From Alkaliphilus serpentinus (GTDB taxonomy: Bacteria; Bacillota; Clostridia; Peptostreptococcales; Natronincolaceae), in contig NZ_WBZB01000054.1 in the NCBI RefSeq assembly GCF_009017255.1, forward strand, positions 1-56,677: DNA of 56,677 nt, read 5' to 3'. The position numbers and the translations under genes were made by a program. Each line of letters starts with the position of its first letter. The first letter of the stretch is position 1. Under the pieces are notes generated by a model. It saw nothing but the letters and a program-made list of their open reading frames with translations. It had not been told where the DNA came from and did not search any database. Shown here piece by piece: positions 18,066-28,454 of this stretch.

Positions 18066-19226
18066 CTAAGAAAAGATCTCCATTGCCGATATTCTATCGA
18101 AGGCTTCCTTTAGCTTATTCATGTCGACGGTACAGGCAAGCCTTATATAGCCTTCTCCGCTTTTACCAAAGGCATTTCCCGGTATCACCAGCACATGGGC
18201 CTCTTCTAATATCCTTTTACTAACCTCTTCAGATGTTAAGCCTGTTTCTTTGATATTAACAAACAGATAGAAGCTGCCCTGAGGTGGTAACACTGACATT
18301 TTGGGGATTTTACAGATTCTTTCATAGGCGTAAAATATCCGTTTATGATAGGATTCTATCAATTGGGGTTGAAACTTATCCCTAATTTTTAATGCATAGA
18401 GGGCCGCCCTTTGGGATATGGAGGGTGCAGAAAAGCATATTCCCTCATTTATATCTCTGAAGCATTCAATCATATATTTCGGTGCCAATAGATATCCGAT
18501 CCGCCATCCTGTCATGGCATAATCCTTAGAAAAGCTTCCTATTGTAATGGTTCTTTCCTTCATGCCCTCCATCGTGGTCATAGGCAAAAAGGCTTTGCCG
18601 AAACTAAAGGCTCCATAGATGTCATCGGCAATTATTATCAGATCATACTCTATTGCAATTTTTGCAATTGCTTTTAGGGTTTCTTTACTATAGCAGGCTC
18701 CTGTGGGATTATTGGGGGTGTTTATAATTATAGCCTTAGTTCTATTGGTAATCAGATTCCTTAGTCCTTCAGCATCTACTTGAAAACCATCCTTTTCATA
18801 GGTTTCTAAGGGCACCATTTTTCCCCTAGCCAATTGAATCTGATTTTCATAGGGGGTGAAGAAGGGCTCAGGAACAATCACCTCGTCTCCATCATCTAAA
18901 ATTCCTTCTAATACAAGATACATTCCATGACAGGCCCCTACTACAGCCATCACCTCTGACAATTCCAACGGATATCCGTAGACATCATGGTAATATTTTA
19001 TAATCTCCTCCCTTAACTGAGGATCACCTAGGGAATCTGTATACTTGGTGTGACCTTCACAGGCATCCTTGTAGGCTGCATCAATAACATATTTGTCAGT
19101 AACCCAATCATGATCTCCTAAGCTGAGCTTAATGATATCTTGATATTTATATGCTAAGTCTACCACTTCTACCATAGGAGTAGTGATGGAATTCCAATAT
19201 CTTTTTGATAGGAATTTATGCTTCAT
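18066..19226 (-). CDS. class I/II PLP-dependent aminotransferase
   Basis: A 386-residue fold-type I aminotransferase of the AspC/PatA-like group. The PLP Lys is in SFSKDYAMTGWRIGY, the Asn contact in NTPNNPTGACYS, the ring-stacking Asp in IIADDIYG, and the carboxylate-binding Arg near GEGYIRLACT. It moves an amino group between an amino acid and a 2-oxo acid; the substrate is not evident. It lies 18 bp after an amino-acid importer operon, so it probably metabolises what that importer brings in. Confidence 0.9.
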   Translation of the reverse strand: MKHKFLSKRYWNSITTPMVEVVDLAYKYQDIIKLSLGDHDWVTDKYVIDAAYKDACEGHTKYTDSLGDPQLREEIIKYYHDVYGYPLELSEVMAVVGACHGMYLVLEGILDDGDEVIVPEPFFTPYENQIQLARGKMVPLETYEKDGFQVDAEGLRNLITNRTKAIIINTPNNPTGACYSKETLKAIAKIAIEYDLIIIADDIYGAFSFGKAFLPMTTMEGMKERTITIGSFSKDYAMTGWRIGYLLAPKYMIECFRDINEGICFSAPSISQRAALYALKIRDKFQPQLIESYHKRIFYAYERICKIPKMSVLPPQGSFYLFVNIKETGLTSEEVSKRILEEAHVLVIPGNAFGKSGEGYIRLACTVDMNKLKEAFDRISAMEIFS

Positions 19227-19244
19227 CTACACACCACTCCTTCC

Positions 19245-19970
19245 TTACTTTAAAACCTTACCAAGAAAGTCTTTTGTTCTTGGATGCTTGGGGTGAGTAA
19301 AAACCTCCTTAGGACAGCCCTCTTCTACAATCCTTCCTTCATCCATGAAAATCACCCTACTTCCCACTTCCTTTGCAAAACCCATTTCATGGGTAACAAC
19401 AACCATCGTCATCCCCTCAGCTACTAATTCCCTCATAACCTGCAGCACTTCTCCCACCATTTCAGGATCCAGTGCAGAGGTAGGCTCATCAAAGAGCATC
19501 ATATCCGGAGACATGGCCAGAGCTCTAGCAATGGCTATCCTCTGTTTTTGACCCCCTGACAGTTGATTGGGATAAACGAAGGCTTTATCTTCTAGACCAA
19601 TTCTCTTTAGTAGAGTTAAAGCACCTTTTTCTGCTTCCTTCTTCTCCATTTTTTTCAGCTTCATGGGGGATAGAGTGATATTCTCCATTACCGTCATATG
19701 GGGAAATAGATTGAATTGCTGAAAAACCATTCCCATCTTCTGTCTTTGCTTGTTGATATTGTTGGTCTTGTCTGTAATAGATATCCCTTCAAAAACAATT
19801 TCTCCATCTGTGGGTTCCTCTAAGAGGTTTAAGCATCTCAGAAAGGTGCTCTTTCCCGATCCACTGGGTCCAATGATTACCACTACTTCTCCTTGGGAAA
19901 TATTTATGTCAATATTCTTCAATACTTGAAGCTTACCAAATTCTTTATTTAAATTAGATACTTGAATCAC
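19245..19970 (-). CDS. polar amino acid ABC transporter ATP-binding protein (GlnQ type)
   Basis: A 241-residue ATPase of the GlnQ/HisP group, complete: Walker [12 protein letters not shown]-loop [14 protein letters not shown], signature LSGGQKQR, Walker [13 protein letters not shown] and switch [10 protein letters not shown]. Its GTG start lies within the end of the permease gene (17-bp overlap), preceded by AGGAGG, which indicates tight coupling. It powers uptake together with the permease and the lipoprotein below. Confidence 0.95.
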   Translation of the reverse strand: MIQVSNLNKEFGKLQVLKNIDINISQGEVVVIIGPSGSGKSTFLRCLNLLEEPTDGEIVFEGISITDKTNNINKQRQKMGMVFQQFNLFPHMTVMENITLSPMKLKKMEKKEAEKGALTLLKRIGLEDKAFVYPNQLSGGQKQRIAIARALAMSPDMMLFDEPTSALDPEMVGEVLQVMRELVAEGMTMVVVTHEMGFAKEVGSRVIFMDEGRIVEEGCPKEVFTHPKHPRTKDFLGKVLK

Positions 19971-20616
19971 CAGCCCTCATCCTCCTTTCTACAGAACCTA
20001 ATAGTTTAGACAATCCAAAGGTAATGGTAAAATAAATTACCGCTGCCACCAGTAGGGGGGCAAAGGGCATATAGGTATTCCCCCTTACAGTATCAGCTTT
20101 ATACATTAAATCATGGATCCCAACTACGGAAACAATAGCCGACTCTTTAATAAGAACAATGAACTCATTTCCTAGGGCAGGCAGAATATTTTTAAAGGCT
20201 TGAGGTATAATGATATATCTCATAGCCATACCATGGGGCATTCCCAATGATCTTGCCGCCTCCATCTGGCCTTTATCAATAGATTGTATCCCGGCTCGAA
20301 TAATTTCAGCCACATAGGCTGCACTATTTAGAGAAACCGCTGCTATACCTAAAGTGATGTCTTCAAAATCCCATCCCACCAATCTCGGAAGACCATAATA
20401 AACAATATATAACTGCACTAATAGTGGGGTTCCCCTAATCAATTCTATATAACTAGATGCAAATCCCTTAATGATTGAATTCTTTGATAGCTTCATAAGG
20501 GCTATAAGTACCCCTAGCACTACTCCACAGATCACGCCAAAGAAGGAAAGAAAAAGGGTAACTGCTGTACCATCGATATAAAATTGATAATATTTACTCA
20601 TAAATGAAAAGTCCAT
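19954..20616 (-). CDS. polar amino acid ABC transporter permease (GlnP/HisM type)
   Basis: A 220-residue membrane protein with about five hydrophobic segments. The permease loop is [20 protein letters not shown], the hallmark of the HisM/GlnP family; [20 protein letters not shown] is also typical. AAAGGAG precedes the ATG. One permease gene is present, so a homodimer is expected. Confidence 0.95.
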   Translation of the reverse strand: MDFSFMSKYYQFYIDGTAVTLFLSFFGVICGVVLGVLIALMKLSKNSIIKGFASSYIELIRGTPLLVQLYIVYYGLPRLVGWDFEDITLGIAAVSLNSAAYVAEIIRAGIQSIDKGQMEAARSLGMPHGMAMRYIIIPQAFKNILPALGNEFIVLIKESAIVSVVGIHDLMYKADTVRGNTYMPFAPLLVAAVIYFTITFGLSKLLGSVERRMRAGDSSI

Positions 20617-20694
20617 TGTTGTTATCTCCTTTACTTCTAATCAACTCATTTACCCTTTGCCCATTTATTGTAACTAAAATGATAATTGTTATTG

Positions 20695-21513
20695 TTATTC
20701 TTCTTCTGCTAAAGCTGTCGCTTCTTGAATGAATTTATCTATTGATCCATCATTAATAAGCTCTTCTAAGGTTTTATCTATTTCTGCCAGTAGGTCTGCA
20801 TTTCCTTTGTTTACTGCTACCGCTACCCCATCCTCTTTTCCTAAGGTAAACTCTGGTACCATTAAATCTGTGTTCTGCTTTGCATAGGCCTCTGCAACAG
20901 GGGCTACTAAAACAATTCCATCGATCTTATTGTTCATAAGCTCTAATACTAGGTCAGTAATTTTGCCTAATGCTTTAACCTCTCCTGCCTCTAGTTTGTC
21001 TTTGGCAATATCCTCCTGCACTGTTGACTTCTGGGCACCAATCTTTAAGCCCTTTAAGCTTTCTATTGAATTTAAAGCTTCTGCATCCTCTGCCTTTATT
21101 AGTATTTTTTGTTCTGCTTGATAATATGGGATAGAAAAATCAACACTCTCTTTTCTATCTTCTCTTGGTACCATACCAGCAATAATGAAATCAATATCAT
21201 CTGCCACTAAAGCCGCCAATAAACCGTCAAACTTCATATCCTTTATCTCCAGCTCAACCCCTATGTTTTCTGCTATAACCTTTGCAATTTCAATATCAAA
21301 TCCAACTATTTCATCCTTACCGTTTATTTCCTTGTGGAATTCATAGGGGGGATAGTCGGCACAGGTACCTAAAACAATTTTTCCCTTGGCTTGAATTTTT
21401 TCAAGCTTTGTCATTTCCTTCTCACCATCATTAGCCTTAACACCACATCCTACAGCGGAAATTGCCAATGTAAGTATAAGTACCATTACCAATATTTTTT
21501 TTCCTGTTTTCAT
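20695..21513 (-). CDS. amino acid ABC transporter substrate-binding lipoprotein
   Basis: A 272-residue family 3 binding protein. The leader KKILVMVLILTLAISAVGC gives a lipobox with Cys about residue 23. The mature part shows GTCADYPPYEF, DEIVGFDIEIAKVIAENIGV and DFIIAGMVPREDR, typical of polar or basic amino acid binding proteins. First gene of the operon (binding protein, permease, ATPase, aminotransferase), with GAGGAGG before the ATG and a strong promoter at 21567-21595. Confidence 0.95.
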   Translation of the reverse strand: MKTGKKILVMVLILTLAISAVGCGVKANDGEKEMTKLEKIQAKGKIVLGTCADYPPYEFHKEINGKDEIVGFDIEIAKVIAENIGVELEIKDMKFDGLLAALVADDIDFIIAGMVPREDRKESVDFSIPYYQAEQKILIKAEDAEALNSIESLKGLKIGAQKSTVQEDIAKDKLEAGEVKALGKITDLVLELMNNKIDGIVLVAPVAEAYAKQNTDLMVPEFTLGKEDGVAVAVNKGNADLLAEIDKTLEELINDGSIDKFIQEATALAEEE

Positions 21514-21566
21514 TCTTCTTCCTCCTCTTAATATTTATGAGTTATATTTATTCATCTTATTGTATC

Positions 21567-21595
21567 ATTATACATACATCTTTATAATGATGCAA
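21567..21595 (-). promoter_or_regulatory. sigma-A promoter of the amino-acid ABC operon
   Basis: TTGCAT (21590-21595) and TATAAT (21567-21572) on the minus strand are 17 bp apart, about 55 bp before the binding-protein start. Confidence 0.75.
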
Positions 21596-21634
21596 TACTT
21601 TTTTTATAATTTTTTTAAAAATTTTCTTAATAAA

Positions 21635-21654
21635 AGCCCTTCTTTAGAAGGGCT
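21635..21654 (-). terminator. rho-independent terminator of the larA-like gene
   Basis: AGCCCTTCT pairs with AGAAGGGCT around two bases; on the minus strand it is followed by TTTTATT. Confidence 0.8.
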
Positions 21655-21694
21655 CAGACCATCAAAAAGTATAAATACAATATAACCCTAGAAC

Positions 21695-22990
21695 CTACAA
21701 AAAATCATTAAGTTTAGGTAGTGTATTGGCACCATAAGGCATAATATAAGTTTTAAGTGATTCTTTAGTTTTTTCCTTAGCTATTGAAAGAGCCTCCTCT
21801 AAGGTAGTGGTTATTTGTATATTAATGGATTCTAAGGATTGTGGATTAAGCTCCGAAACGAGAATTACTTTATAATCCTCAGCTATTTTTGAAATTAAAA
21901 ATCCTGTATATTTAGCAATTGTATAATCAGCTCTTAAGGCTACTTCTCGTGAGTAATTATCCTTATAGTTCTGTATAATGTCTCGCACCTCTGCATCTCC
22001 AAAGCCTTCAATACATTGAGCCAACAAAATAATGGTTCCATCTTTTTTCACAGCCTCCTTAGCATTACTTAAGGCCTTTGAAGCTTGATATAGGTTTATA
22101 TCCTTTGGATATCCGCCAGCTGATACTATGATTAAATCAGCTTTTCCCTTTATATAAACCCCATCTACTTCATTTACATTTTCTCGCCCTATTTCATGGG
22201 CCTCTATATAATGGCCTGCCACAGCTTGGCCAATATTACCCTTCTCATCCATGATTACATTAAACATAAAGGAGGGCTTCACCATAGCAGCTGCCTCCAG
22301 CATATCCATATGGATGGGGTTTTCAGCTGCAATTCCACAGCCTACCTTCAAATGAATCCCTCCCCCTATGGTTTTACTAAGGGAGAGACCATGGTTTGCC
22401 ATAATGCTTTCATAGGAGGCAATTCCAGGAAGTATGGATTTTTTTCCACCACTCCAACCTGCTAGGTCATGATATACAATGGCTCCTGTCAATATTATAT
22501 GATCACTTTCCATTGCTATTTTATTAATCCACACTGGAGTTCCATAGGTTGTCCTTCCCACATGAATCATATTTTTCTGATCTCTACAGTCATGGTCGAT
22601 TACCTTAAAGCGTTGATAAAGTTCCTCTCCCAGAAGCTTAGAGTGTTCTTCTCTGCTTTGACGACGATGGGATCCTGTGGCACAAAGAAAGGTAATGTCC
22701 TCATCCCTTACTCCCCCTTTATACAGCTCTTCTATGATATAAGGGAGATAGAAGTTCATTTTTTGCCATGCCCTTGTAATATCCGATATAACAATACAGA
22801 TTTTTTCTCCAGCAACAACAATTTCCTTAAGCCTTTGACTTCCAATGGGATTCTTTAACGCATTGAGTACAACCTCTTTTTCAGTTTGATGGTGGCTTAG
22901 CCCCTTACTCTCAATTAAGCCCATAAAATTCATATCAGATACCATCCCTAATACTTCCCTATTCCCATATTTTAATTTGAAGCTACCCAT
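21695..22990 (-). CDS. larA: LarA family nickel-pincer racemase/epimerase
   Basis: A 431-residue DUF2088/LarA protein. Visible family features: ISDITRAWQ in the N-domain, the ATGSHR motif, and GAIVYHDLAGWSGGKKSILPG, which holds the Lys that would carry the nickel-pincer nucleotide, followed by a His near MANHG. Known LarA enzymes racemize lactate or related 2-hydroxy acids. No larB, larC or larE cofactor genes are in the window, so they must be elsewhere or the substrate differs. AAGGAGGG lies before the ATG. Monocistronic. Confidence 0.85.
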   Translation of the reverse strand: MGSFKLKYGNREVLGMVSDMNFMGLIESKGLSHHQTEKEVVLNALKNPIGSQRLKEIVVAGEKICIVISDITRAWQKMNFYLPYIIEELYKGGVRDEDITFLCATGSHRRQSREEHSKLLGEELYQRFKVIDHDCRDQKNMIHVGRTTYGTPVWINKIAMESDHIILTGAIVYHDLAGWSGGKKSILPGIASYESIMANHGLSLSKTIGGGIHLKVGCGIAAENPIHMDMLEAAAMVKPSFMFNVIMDEKGNIGQAVAGHYIEAHEIGRENVNEVDGVYIKGKADLIIVSAGGYPKDINLYQASKALSNAKEAVKKDGTIILLAQCIEGFGDAEVRDIIQNYKDNYSREVALRADYTIAKYTGFLISKIAEDYKVILVSELNPQSLESINIQITTTLEEALSIAKEKTKESLKTYIMPYGANTLPKLNDFL

Positions 22991-23321
22991 TTGACATCCC
23001 TCCTTCTCCTTTTAATCATATACTATATGAATCGTAATTTTAACCATTATATGTGTGTTATTATACATTTAAATGCATTTATATACATTATAATCATCCT
23101 GTATATTTAAGTCAATGTATTTTGTAATTTGTATGATGAATTATGTAACACTTGTTAAATGGTTGCTTCTGTATCGTATAACCATAAGAATCTAATAAAC
23201 TAGTTAAAAACCGTGTTCATTAGGGAACACGGTTTTTACATACCAGAATTTTATGACGTTACTCTTCCTAGACTAAAGACTCAAAGCAACACTTGAGAAC
23301 TTCAAAATAGAGTTATTGATT
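22991..23321. other. AT-rich larA upstream region, no gene
   Basis: No open frame with a ribosome site is visible. Around 23055-23100 there are repeated TATACATT-like words around a central AAATGCATTT, possibly an operator for larA, too degenerate to call. The terminator at 23206-23237 lies at the far end. Confidence 0.4.
23206..23237. terminator. bidirectional-looking terminator after degV
   Basis: AAAAACCGTGTTC pairs perfectly with GAACACGGTTTTT around seven bases, about 85 bp beyond the degV stop. Confidence 0.8.
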
Positions 23322-24182
23322 TTATTTGATCTCTTCTTTTGTATAATAGGCTATTCCTAAGGAACCGGGGCCTACATGAACCCCAATAACAGGTCCTATG
23401 GGACATATATCGACAACTCTTCCTACTATATCCTTAACCTTCGTTGCAATCTTATGGGCTTCTTCCTCACAATTGATGTGATGAATAATCACTTCACCAA
23501 GTCCATATTTCTTTACATCTTCAGAAAATATCTCTATCATCTTTTCTATGGATTTCTTAGTACTCCTCACCTTTGTGATTACATCGGTTTTACCATCAGC
23601 TACAGTTAAGATTGGCTTCAACTGCAATAAAGAACCTAATAATGCTTGGGCAGCCCCTATCCTTCCTCCCTTTTTCAAGTATTCTAGGGTTTGAGGGGTA
23701 AAGATAAACTTACTTCTTTTGATATTTTCCTTAACCATCACAACTACATCCTTTAAAGCCCTTCCTTCCTTTGCCCCCTTAGCCCCTGTTATGGCTGCAT
23801 AGCCAAGCTGCATACAGTTGGACCTAGAATCAATAAGTTCTATACTAGCTTCAGGATATTTATCCATAATCATTTCCTTTACCATATGGGCAGTGCTATA
23901 GGTTCCACTCATTTCCGAGGAAATAAAAACTCCTAGTATCTCATCCCCATTATTAATAATTTCCTCAAAAATGCCATATACCTCTCCCACCAATGGCTGA
24001 GAGGATTTTGGAATGGTTTGTACCTTATCCAGCTTATTATAGAATTCCTCATTGGTGATTTCAGTTTCCTTAATAGCACAATCTTCAAAAACCACACTTA
24101 GTGGTAAAACCGTGATATCATACTCCTTTATGATTTCCTTTGGTATGTAAGAGGTACTATCCACAATTACTTTTATAGCCAT
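23322..24182 (-). CDS. DegV family fatty-acid-binding protein
   Basis: A 286-residue DegV protein: KVIVDSTSYIPKE at the N terminus, TSQP-like motif IPKSSQPLVGE, FISSEMSGTYSTA, GGRIG and GPVIGVHVGPGSLGI at the end. DegV/FakB proteins bind a fatty acid and present it to the FakA kinase for phospholipid synthesis in Firmicutes; no FakA is here. AAGGAG is eight bases before the ATG. Single gene. Confidence 0.93.
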   Translation of the reverse strand: MAIKVIVDSTSYIPKEIIKEYDITVLPLSVVFEDCAIKETEITNEEFYNKLDKVQTIPKSSQPLVGEVYGIFEEIINNGDEILGVFISSEMSGTYSTAHMVKEMIMDKYPEASIELIDSRSNCMQLGYAAITGAKGAKEGRALKDVVVMVKENIKRSKFIFTPQTLEYLKKGGRIGAAQALLGSLLQLKPILTVADGKTDVITKVRSTKKSIEKMIEIFSEDVKKYGLGEVIIHHINCEEEAHKIATKVKDIVGRVVDICPIGPVIGVHVGPGSLGIAYYTKEEIK

Positions 24183-24469
24183 CTGTTCATCTCCTTTTCA
24201 AATAAACCCTTGATCTAATATTCAATTTCTACATTAATAGACAAATTAATTAATCTATTATATCATTTTTAGAAGCATTTTTCATCAAAGCAATATGATG
24301 GATTGGATGTTTTATATTCTCTATTTTACTTAACCTCTTCATAAAGGCTTGATAAATATGATGTAAATATGATGATTGTCCATAAACTGTTGCTAAAAAT
24401 TCTACTTTAGGTTATACTTTTATCTATGTGTATATGGACAAATTGAAGCCACATAGGAGGAAGATATAC

Positions 24470-25564
24470 ATGAAGCTAGGTATCGTTGGTTTGCCTAATG
24501 TAGGTAAAAGTACTTTATTTAATGCAATTACTCAGGCAGGAGCTGAATCTGCCAACTATCCCTTCTGTACCATTGAACCCAATATTGGGGTGGTTGCAGT
24601 ACCAGATGAACGTTTAAAGTTTCTAAGGGATTTACACCAATCTCAAAAGGTTATACCTGCTGCTATAGAGTTCTATGATATAGCTGGTTTGGTTAGAGGT
24701 GCTAGCAAGGGTGAAGGCTTAGGAAATAAATTTTTATCCCATATCCGTGAGGTTGCTGCTATACTTCAAGTAATTCGATGCTTTGAAGATGACAATATCA
24801 CCCACGTTGACGGAAACGTTAATCCTTTACGAGACATCGAAACCATTAATCTAGAATTAATCTTTTCAGATCTTGAAATGATAGAAAGAAGAATACAAAA
24901 AACTGAGAAATTAGCAAAGACTGATAAAAGCCTTTTTACTGAGTTAGACCTATTAAAAAGATTACAGGCTGCCTTTGAGGAGGGCTTGTCTGCCCGAAGC
25001 CTAGAATATTCTGAGGAAGAAGCAGATTTAGTAAAGGATTTTGGTCTTCTATCTATGAAGCCCATCATTTATGTGGCCAATGTGGCAGAGGATGAGGTTG
25101 CTGATGACGGACAAAATAATCCCCACGTACAAAAGCTAAGGGAGTTTGCCAGAACAGATCATGCAGAGGTTGTTGTGATCTGTGCAAAAATCGAAGCAGA
25201 GATTGCCGAGCTAGAGGAAGAAGAAAAGGCAATGTTTCTTGAAGAGCTAGGTTTAAAGCAATCAGGTTTAGACCGGTTAGTGAAGGCCTCTTATTCTCTT
25301 TTAGGCTTAATCAGTTATTTAACTGCCGGCCCTCAGGAAGTAAGGGCTTGGACTATTAAGAAGGGATCAAAAGCCCCTCAGGCTGCTGGTAAAATCCATA
25401 CGGATTTTGAAAAGGGCTTTATTCGAGCTGAAGTCGTTGCTTATGACGACCTTGTAAGCTGTGGCAGTAATGCTGCAGCCAAGGAAAAGGGTCTTGTAAG
25501 GCTAGAGGGTAAGGAATATATTGTTAAGGATGGAGACGTAATATTATTTAGATTTAATGTATAG
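24470..25564 (+). CDS. ychF: YchF/OLA1 family P-loop ATPase
   Basis: A 364-residue protein from ATG 24470, where AGGAGGAAG fits; the frame can be extended to 24428 without a ribosome site. G1 is GLPNVGKST, G3 is DIAGLVRGASKGEGLG, and the G4 position reads NVAE rather than NKxD, the change that makes YchF prefer ATP. A coiled-coil insert (IERRIQKTEKLAKTDK) and C-terminal TGS domain (GPQEVRAWTIKKG, YIVKDGDVILFRFNV) follow. Ribosome-associated translation and stress factor. Terminator follows. Confidence 0.96.
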   Translation: MKLGIVGLPNVGKSTLFNAITQAGAESANYPFCTIEPNIGVVAVPDERLKFLRDLHQSQKVIPAAIEFYDIAGLVRGASKGEGLGNKFLSHIREVAAILQVIRCFEDDNITHVDGNVNPLRDIETINLELIFSDLEMIERRIQKTEKLAKTDKSLFTELDLLKRLQAAFEEGLSARSLEYSEEEADLVKDFGLLSMKPIIYVANVAEDEVADDGQNNPHVQKLREFARTDHAEVVVICAKIEAEIAELEEEEKAMFLEELGLKQSGLDRLVKASYSLLGLISYLTAGPQEVRAWTIKKGSKAPQAAGKIHTDFEKGFIRAEVVAYDDLVSCGSNAAAKEKGLVRLEGKEYIVKDGDVILFRFNV

Positions 25565-25590
25565 AAATTAGAACTAATCATTCACTAATA

Positions 25591-25637
25591 AAAACAACTA
25601 TGGTCCGATGAACAATATCAGTCCTTAGTTGTTTTTT
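25591..25637. terminator. terminator between convergent ychF and cadA
   Basis: AAAACAACTA pairs with TAGTTGTTTT with flanking A and T runs; can serve both genes. Confidence 0.75.
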
Positions 25638-25653
25638 AGTATAACAGTTGCTT

Positions 25654-28032
25654 TTATAGATCCTTTACATTCAGTACCCTCATGGCATTCAATACGGCAA
25701 GTAATGCTACCCCCACATCGGCAAATACAGCTTCCCACATGGTTGCCAGACCACCAGCTCCAAGGAGCAATACCACTCCCTTTACCCCAAAGGCCAATAT
25801 AATGTTTTGCCACACAATTGCCTTTGTTCTTTTTGCAATTTTGATAGCACTAACCAGCTTCATGGGCTCATCCGTCATTAATACAACATCGGCGGCTTCA
25901 ATAGCTGCATCGGAGCCTAAGCCTCCCATGGCAACACCAATATCTGCTCTAGCCAACACAGGGGCATCATTAATGCCATCTCCTACAAAGACTAGCTTCC
26001 CCTTTGATGATTTCTGTCTTTCTAATAGCTCCACCTTTTCAACCTTCTGATTTGGCAACAGCTCTGCATACACTTCATCTAAACCAAGCTGATGGGCCAC
26101 TTTCGTTCCCACCTCTTTGCTGTCTCCCGTTAGCATAACAGTCTTTTTAACCCCGATAGTCTTTAGTCCTTTAATTGCATTTTGAGAATCTTCCTTAATT
26201 TCATCGGAAATGATGATGTAGCCCGCAAAGCTTCCATCAATAGCAAGATATACAATGGTACCAATGGCCTCAACCTGTTTATAGGAAATCTTTTCTTTAT
26301 CCATAAGCTTTATGTTACCTGCTAATATTTCCTTACCCTTCACTTGTACTTTAATACCGTAACCTGATAATTCATCATATTTTTCAATTATTTCCTTATT
26401 TACTTCTTTCCCATAAGCCTTCAGGATGGAGGTTGCAATGGGATGGTTAGAATAAGCCTCTGCAAAAGCGGCGTATCCTAACAATTCTTCTTTGGTAATA
26501 TTCTTCATAGGATGTATCTCTGTTACCTTAAATACTCCCTTTGTTAGGGTGCCTGTTTTATCAAAAACCACCGTATCTACATTGTTTAATGCCTCTAGGT
26601 AATTGCCTCCCTTTACAAGAACTCCATTTCTCGATGCTCCACCAATACCTCCAAAGAATCCTAAGGGAATGGATATAACCAATGCACAGGGACAGGATAT
26701 AACAAGGAATACCAAGGCCCTATAGACCCATTCTGAGAAGGAGGCACCTTCAATTACCAAAGGCGGAATAACCGCTAGGGCTAAAGCAGTATATACTACT
26801 GCTGGCGTATAGTATCTTGCAAACTTTGTGATGAAGTTCTCTGTGGGGGCCTTTTTGCTACTTGCATTCTGTACCAATTCTAGTATTTTGGACACCGTTG
26901 ATTCTCCAAACTCCTTAGTCACTTTGATGGTTAATAATCCATTCTTATTAATAAATCCTCCCAGCACACTGCTATCCACTTCCACTTCCCTGGGTACAGA
27001 TTCACCAGTTAAAGCCGATGTATCCACCATCGAAGTACCCTCTACAACAACACCATCTAAGGGCACCCTTTCTCCAGCCTTAACAATAATATAGTCCCCT
27101 ACAGCCACTTCTTCTGGGTCTACCTTCTTTATATCATTTTCAATCTTTAGATTTGCATAATCAGGACGAATATCCATAAGATCTGCTATGGATTTTCTAG
27201 AACGATTTATTGCTAGGTCCTGAAAGAACTCTCCTATCTGATAGAACAACATAACCGCTACCCCTTCTGCCAATTCTCCAATGGCAAAGGCACCAATGGT
27301 TGCTACACTCATTAGAAAGTTCTCATCAAAAACCTGACCTCTCAGTATATTTCTTCCCGATTTTAGTAATACTTCCCCACCTACAAGTATATAGCTGATA
27401 AAGTATAGACCAAACTCCACTGGAGTAGACATTTCAAATATTAGTCCAATGGCAAATAGTAGGGCTCCAATACTTAAAGGGATTAGTTCTTTTTTATGAT
27501 CTCCGCCTCCATGGCTATGTCCATGATGATGTCCGTCATGGTGATGTCCATCGTTTTTTTCATCTTCATCTATAACCTCCACATCAGGCTCTATTTCCTT
27601 TATGATGGCCGTTGCTTCTTTTGCAAGTCTTTCTAGATCTCTTCCTTTACCCTCAATAATCAGTTTGCCCGTTGCAAAGCCAATGTAAGCCTTATGAATG
27701 CCCTTTAGAGAGTTTAATTGATCTTCAATTTTTGAGGCGCAGCTTCCACAGGATAACCCCAACAGCACTAGGGTCTTCTTAGCTGCTTTATCAATGAACT
27801 TTTCCTTGACAATCACATGGGGTTCAAATCTATTAACCACATTTCTGACAGCAGCAACAATAGATTCAATCTTACCCTCGTCAACTATTTCGATAGCTAA
27901 TGTTTTTGTAACGAAGTTTAAAGCTACTTCTTTAACTCCTTCTATTTCCCTTATGCCTACTTCTATCCTAGAAGTACAGCTAGCTCAGTCTAAGCCTTCT
28001 AGAATTAGCTCTTTTTTTATGATTCTGCTCAT
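25654..28032 (-). CDS. cadA: Cd/Zn/Pb P1B-type ATPase; selenoprotein with Sec in the first metal-binding domain
   Basis: Read from ATG 28032 (GGAGG seven bases upstream, 30 bp after cadC) the frame is open for 792 codons except one TGA at codon 16 (27985-27987). It falls in GLD-U-ASCTSRIE, at the first Cys of an HMA-domain CxxC. A second HMA follows with normal GLSCGSCASKIE, then a His-rich linker (DDGHHHDGHHHGHSHGGGDH). The pump core has CPC in ISCPCALVISIP, DKTGTLTKG, SNHPIA and GDGINDAP. A SECIS-like hairpin lies just after the TGA. Normal annotation would start at GTG 27840 and lose HMA1. Exports divalent soft metals; CadC neighbour agrees. Confidence 0.85.
27958..27987 (-). promoter_or_regulatory. 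UGA (Sec) codon plus SECIS-like hairpin in cadA
   Basis: The UGA is at 27985-27987. Eight bases later the transcript has UACUUCUA-GGA-UAGAAGUA (27958-27976), a perfect 8-bp stem with G at the loop start, about 17 nt from the UGA. Bacterial SECIS elements sit in this window and need an apical G. Confidence 0.7.
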
Positions 28033-28062
28033 GCCATTTCCTCCAAACCAAATTATGTTATG

Positions 28063-28431
28063 TTACTTATGGTTGATATGATCAAAGCCTTGCTGAAAAA
28101 TATTCATAACATGTTCATCATCTAAGGAATAATACATTATCTTTCCTTCCCTACGAAACTTGGCTAACCCTGATTGTTTTAAGATTCTTAGCTGATGGGA
28201 TATAGCCGATAGATTCATTCCCAAAACTGCAGCAATATCACACACACACATCTCTGATTCAAATAAGGCATAGATTATCTTTATTCTGGTGGAATCTCCA
28301 AATACCTTAAATAGTTCAGCCAAGTCGTAGAGCTTTTCTTCCCGTGGCATTGATTCCTTTACATTATGAACAACATCCTCATGGATAATTGTACAACTAC
28401 AAGTTTCTATCCCCTGCTTCTTATCTCCCAT
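28063..28431 (-). CDS. cadC: ArsR/SmtB family metal sensor (CadC type)
   Basis: A 122-residue winged-helix repressor. It has the CadC-type metal site: N-terminal ETCSCTIIHEDVV and ESEMCVCDIAAVL before the recognition helix NLSAISHQLRILKQSGL; the wing is RREGKIMYYSL. The C-terminal DEHVMNIFQQGFDHINH could supply the alpha5 zinc site. It releases DNA when Cd, Pb or Zn binds. AAGGTGG precedes the ATG. First gene of the cadC-cadA operon; a palindrome lies at its promoter. Confidence 0.92.
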   Translation of the reverse strand: MGDKKQGIETCSCTIIHEDVVHNVKESMPREEKLYDLAELFKVFGDSTRIKIIYALFESEMCVCDIAAVLGMNLSAISHQLRILKQSGLAKFRREGKIMYYSLDDEHVMNIFQQGFDHINHK

Positions 28432-28454
28432 ATAACCACCTTCCCTTCAATATA

